A stretch of 64,000 bases of DNA from Scylla paramamosain (lineage: Eukaryota; Arthropoda; Malacostraca; Decapoda; Portunidae). Where the stretch lies: the NCBI RefSeq assembly GCF_035594125.1, contig NC_087168.1, positions 17,289,650 through 17,353,649 on the forward strand, read 5' to 3'. Position numbers and translations under genes: made by a program. Below, piece by piece: positions 63,971 through 64,000 of the stretch. Every line of letters begins with the position of its first letter. Within the stretch, counting starts at the first letter, position 1. Below the pieces are notes generated by a model. The model saw nothing but the letters and a program-made list of their open reading frames with translations, was not told the origin of the DNA and made no database searches.

Positions 63971-64000
63971 ACTTCACAGCCACCAGTCTTTGCATCCACA

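Overview
The window is nuclear DNA from an animal, most likely a decapod crustacean (crab-like). The evidence is three intron-rich protein genes of arthropod type, extreme density of (TC)n/(GA)n, (CA)n, (CTC)n and (GGT)n microsatellites, GGTTA-rich tracts like the arthropod telomere unit, and decayed LINE, hAT, pogo-like and short inverted-repeat elements. Species cannot be named from the sequence. Exon calls rest on reading frame, splice dinucleotides, phase agreement and family motifs seen by eye; nothing was aligned by software.

Region 1 (about 0.4-31.5 kb, + strand): a receptor (membrane) guanylate cyclase whose first exons lie off the left edge. Sixteen exons join in frame into 1,213 visible residues: part of the extracellular domain, one transmembrane helix, a pseudokinase domain, a dimerisation helix, a complete cyclase domain, and a 326-residue low-complexity tail ending in a possible PDZ ligand. 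It most resembles the insect Gyc76C-type receptors. Its introns are filled with microsatellites and at least seven different minisatellites, two of which carry repeated splice-site-like sequences.

Region 2 (31.5-40.3 kb): intergenic. It holds several copies of a ~210-260 bp inverted-repeat element, poly-T and (GT)n tracts and no recognisable gene.

Region 3 (40.3-52.9 kb, + strand): a complete gene for ERLEC1 (XTP3-B), the ER lectin with two MRH domains that helps recognise glycoproteins for ER-associated degradation. Ten coding exons give 496 residues; a further acidic 3' exon with its own polyadenylation signal suggests an alternative C-terminus. A perfect CRE/ATF site lies about 400 bp before the ATG.

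Region 4 (56.2-60.0 kb, - strand): the complete coding region of TATA-binding protein (TBP), six coding exons, 311 residues, with the universally conserved saddle domain and a short interrupted Gln-rich N-terminus. It is convergent with ERLEC1. A 177-bp hAT-type MITE with a perfect 8-bp target duplication sits in one intron. From 60.1 kb to the right edge I see no firmly supported gene; this is presumably TBP 5' UTR intron or upstream sequence.

The three genes have no evident pathway link; they are ordinary neighbours. The unusual biology lies in the repeat architecture, especially tandem arrays that replicate splice-site sequences inside the cyclase gene, and a dispersed inverted-repeat family that has landed close to ERLEC1 splice sites.
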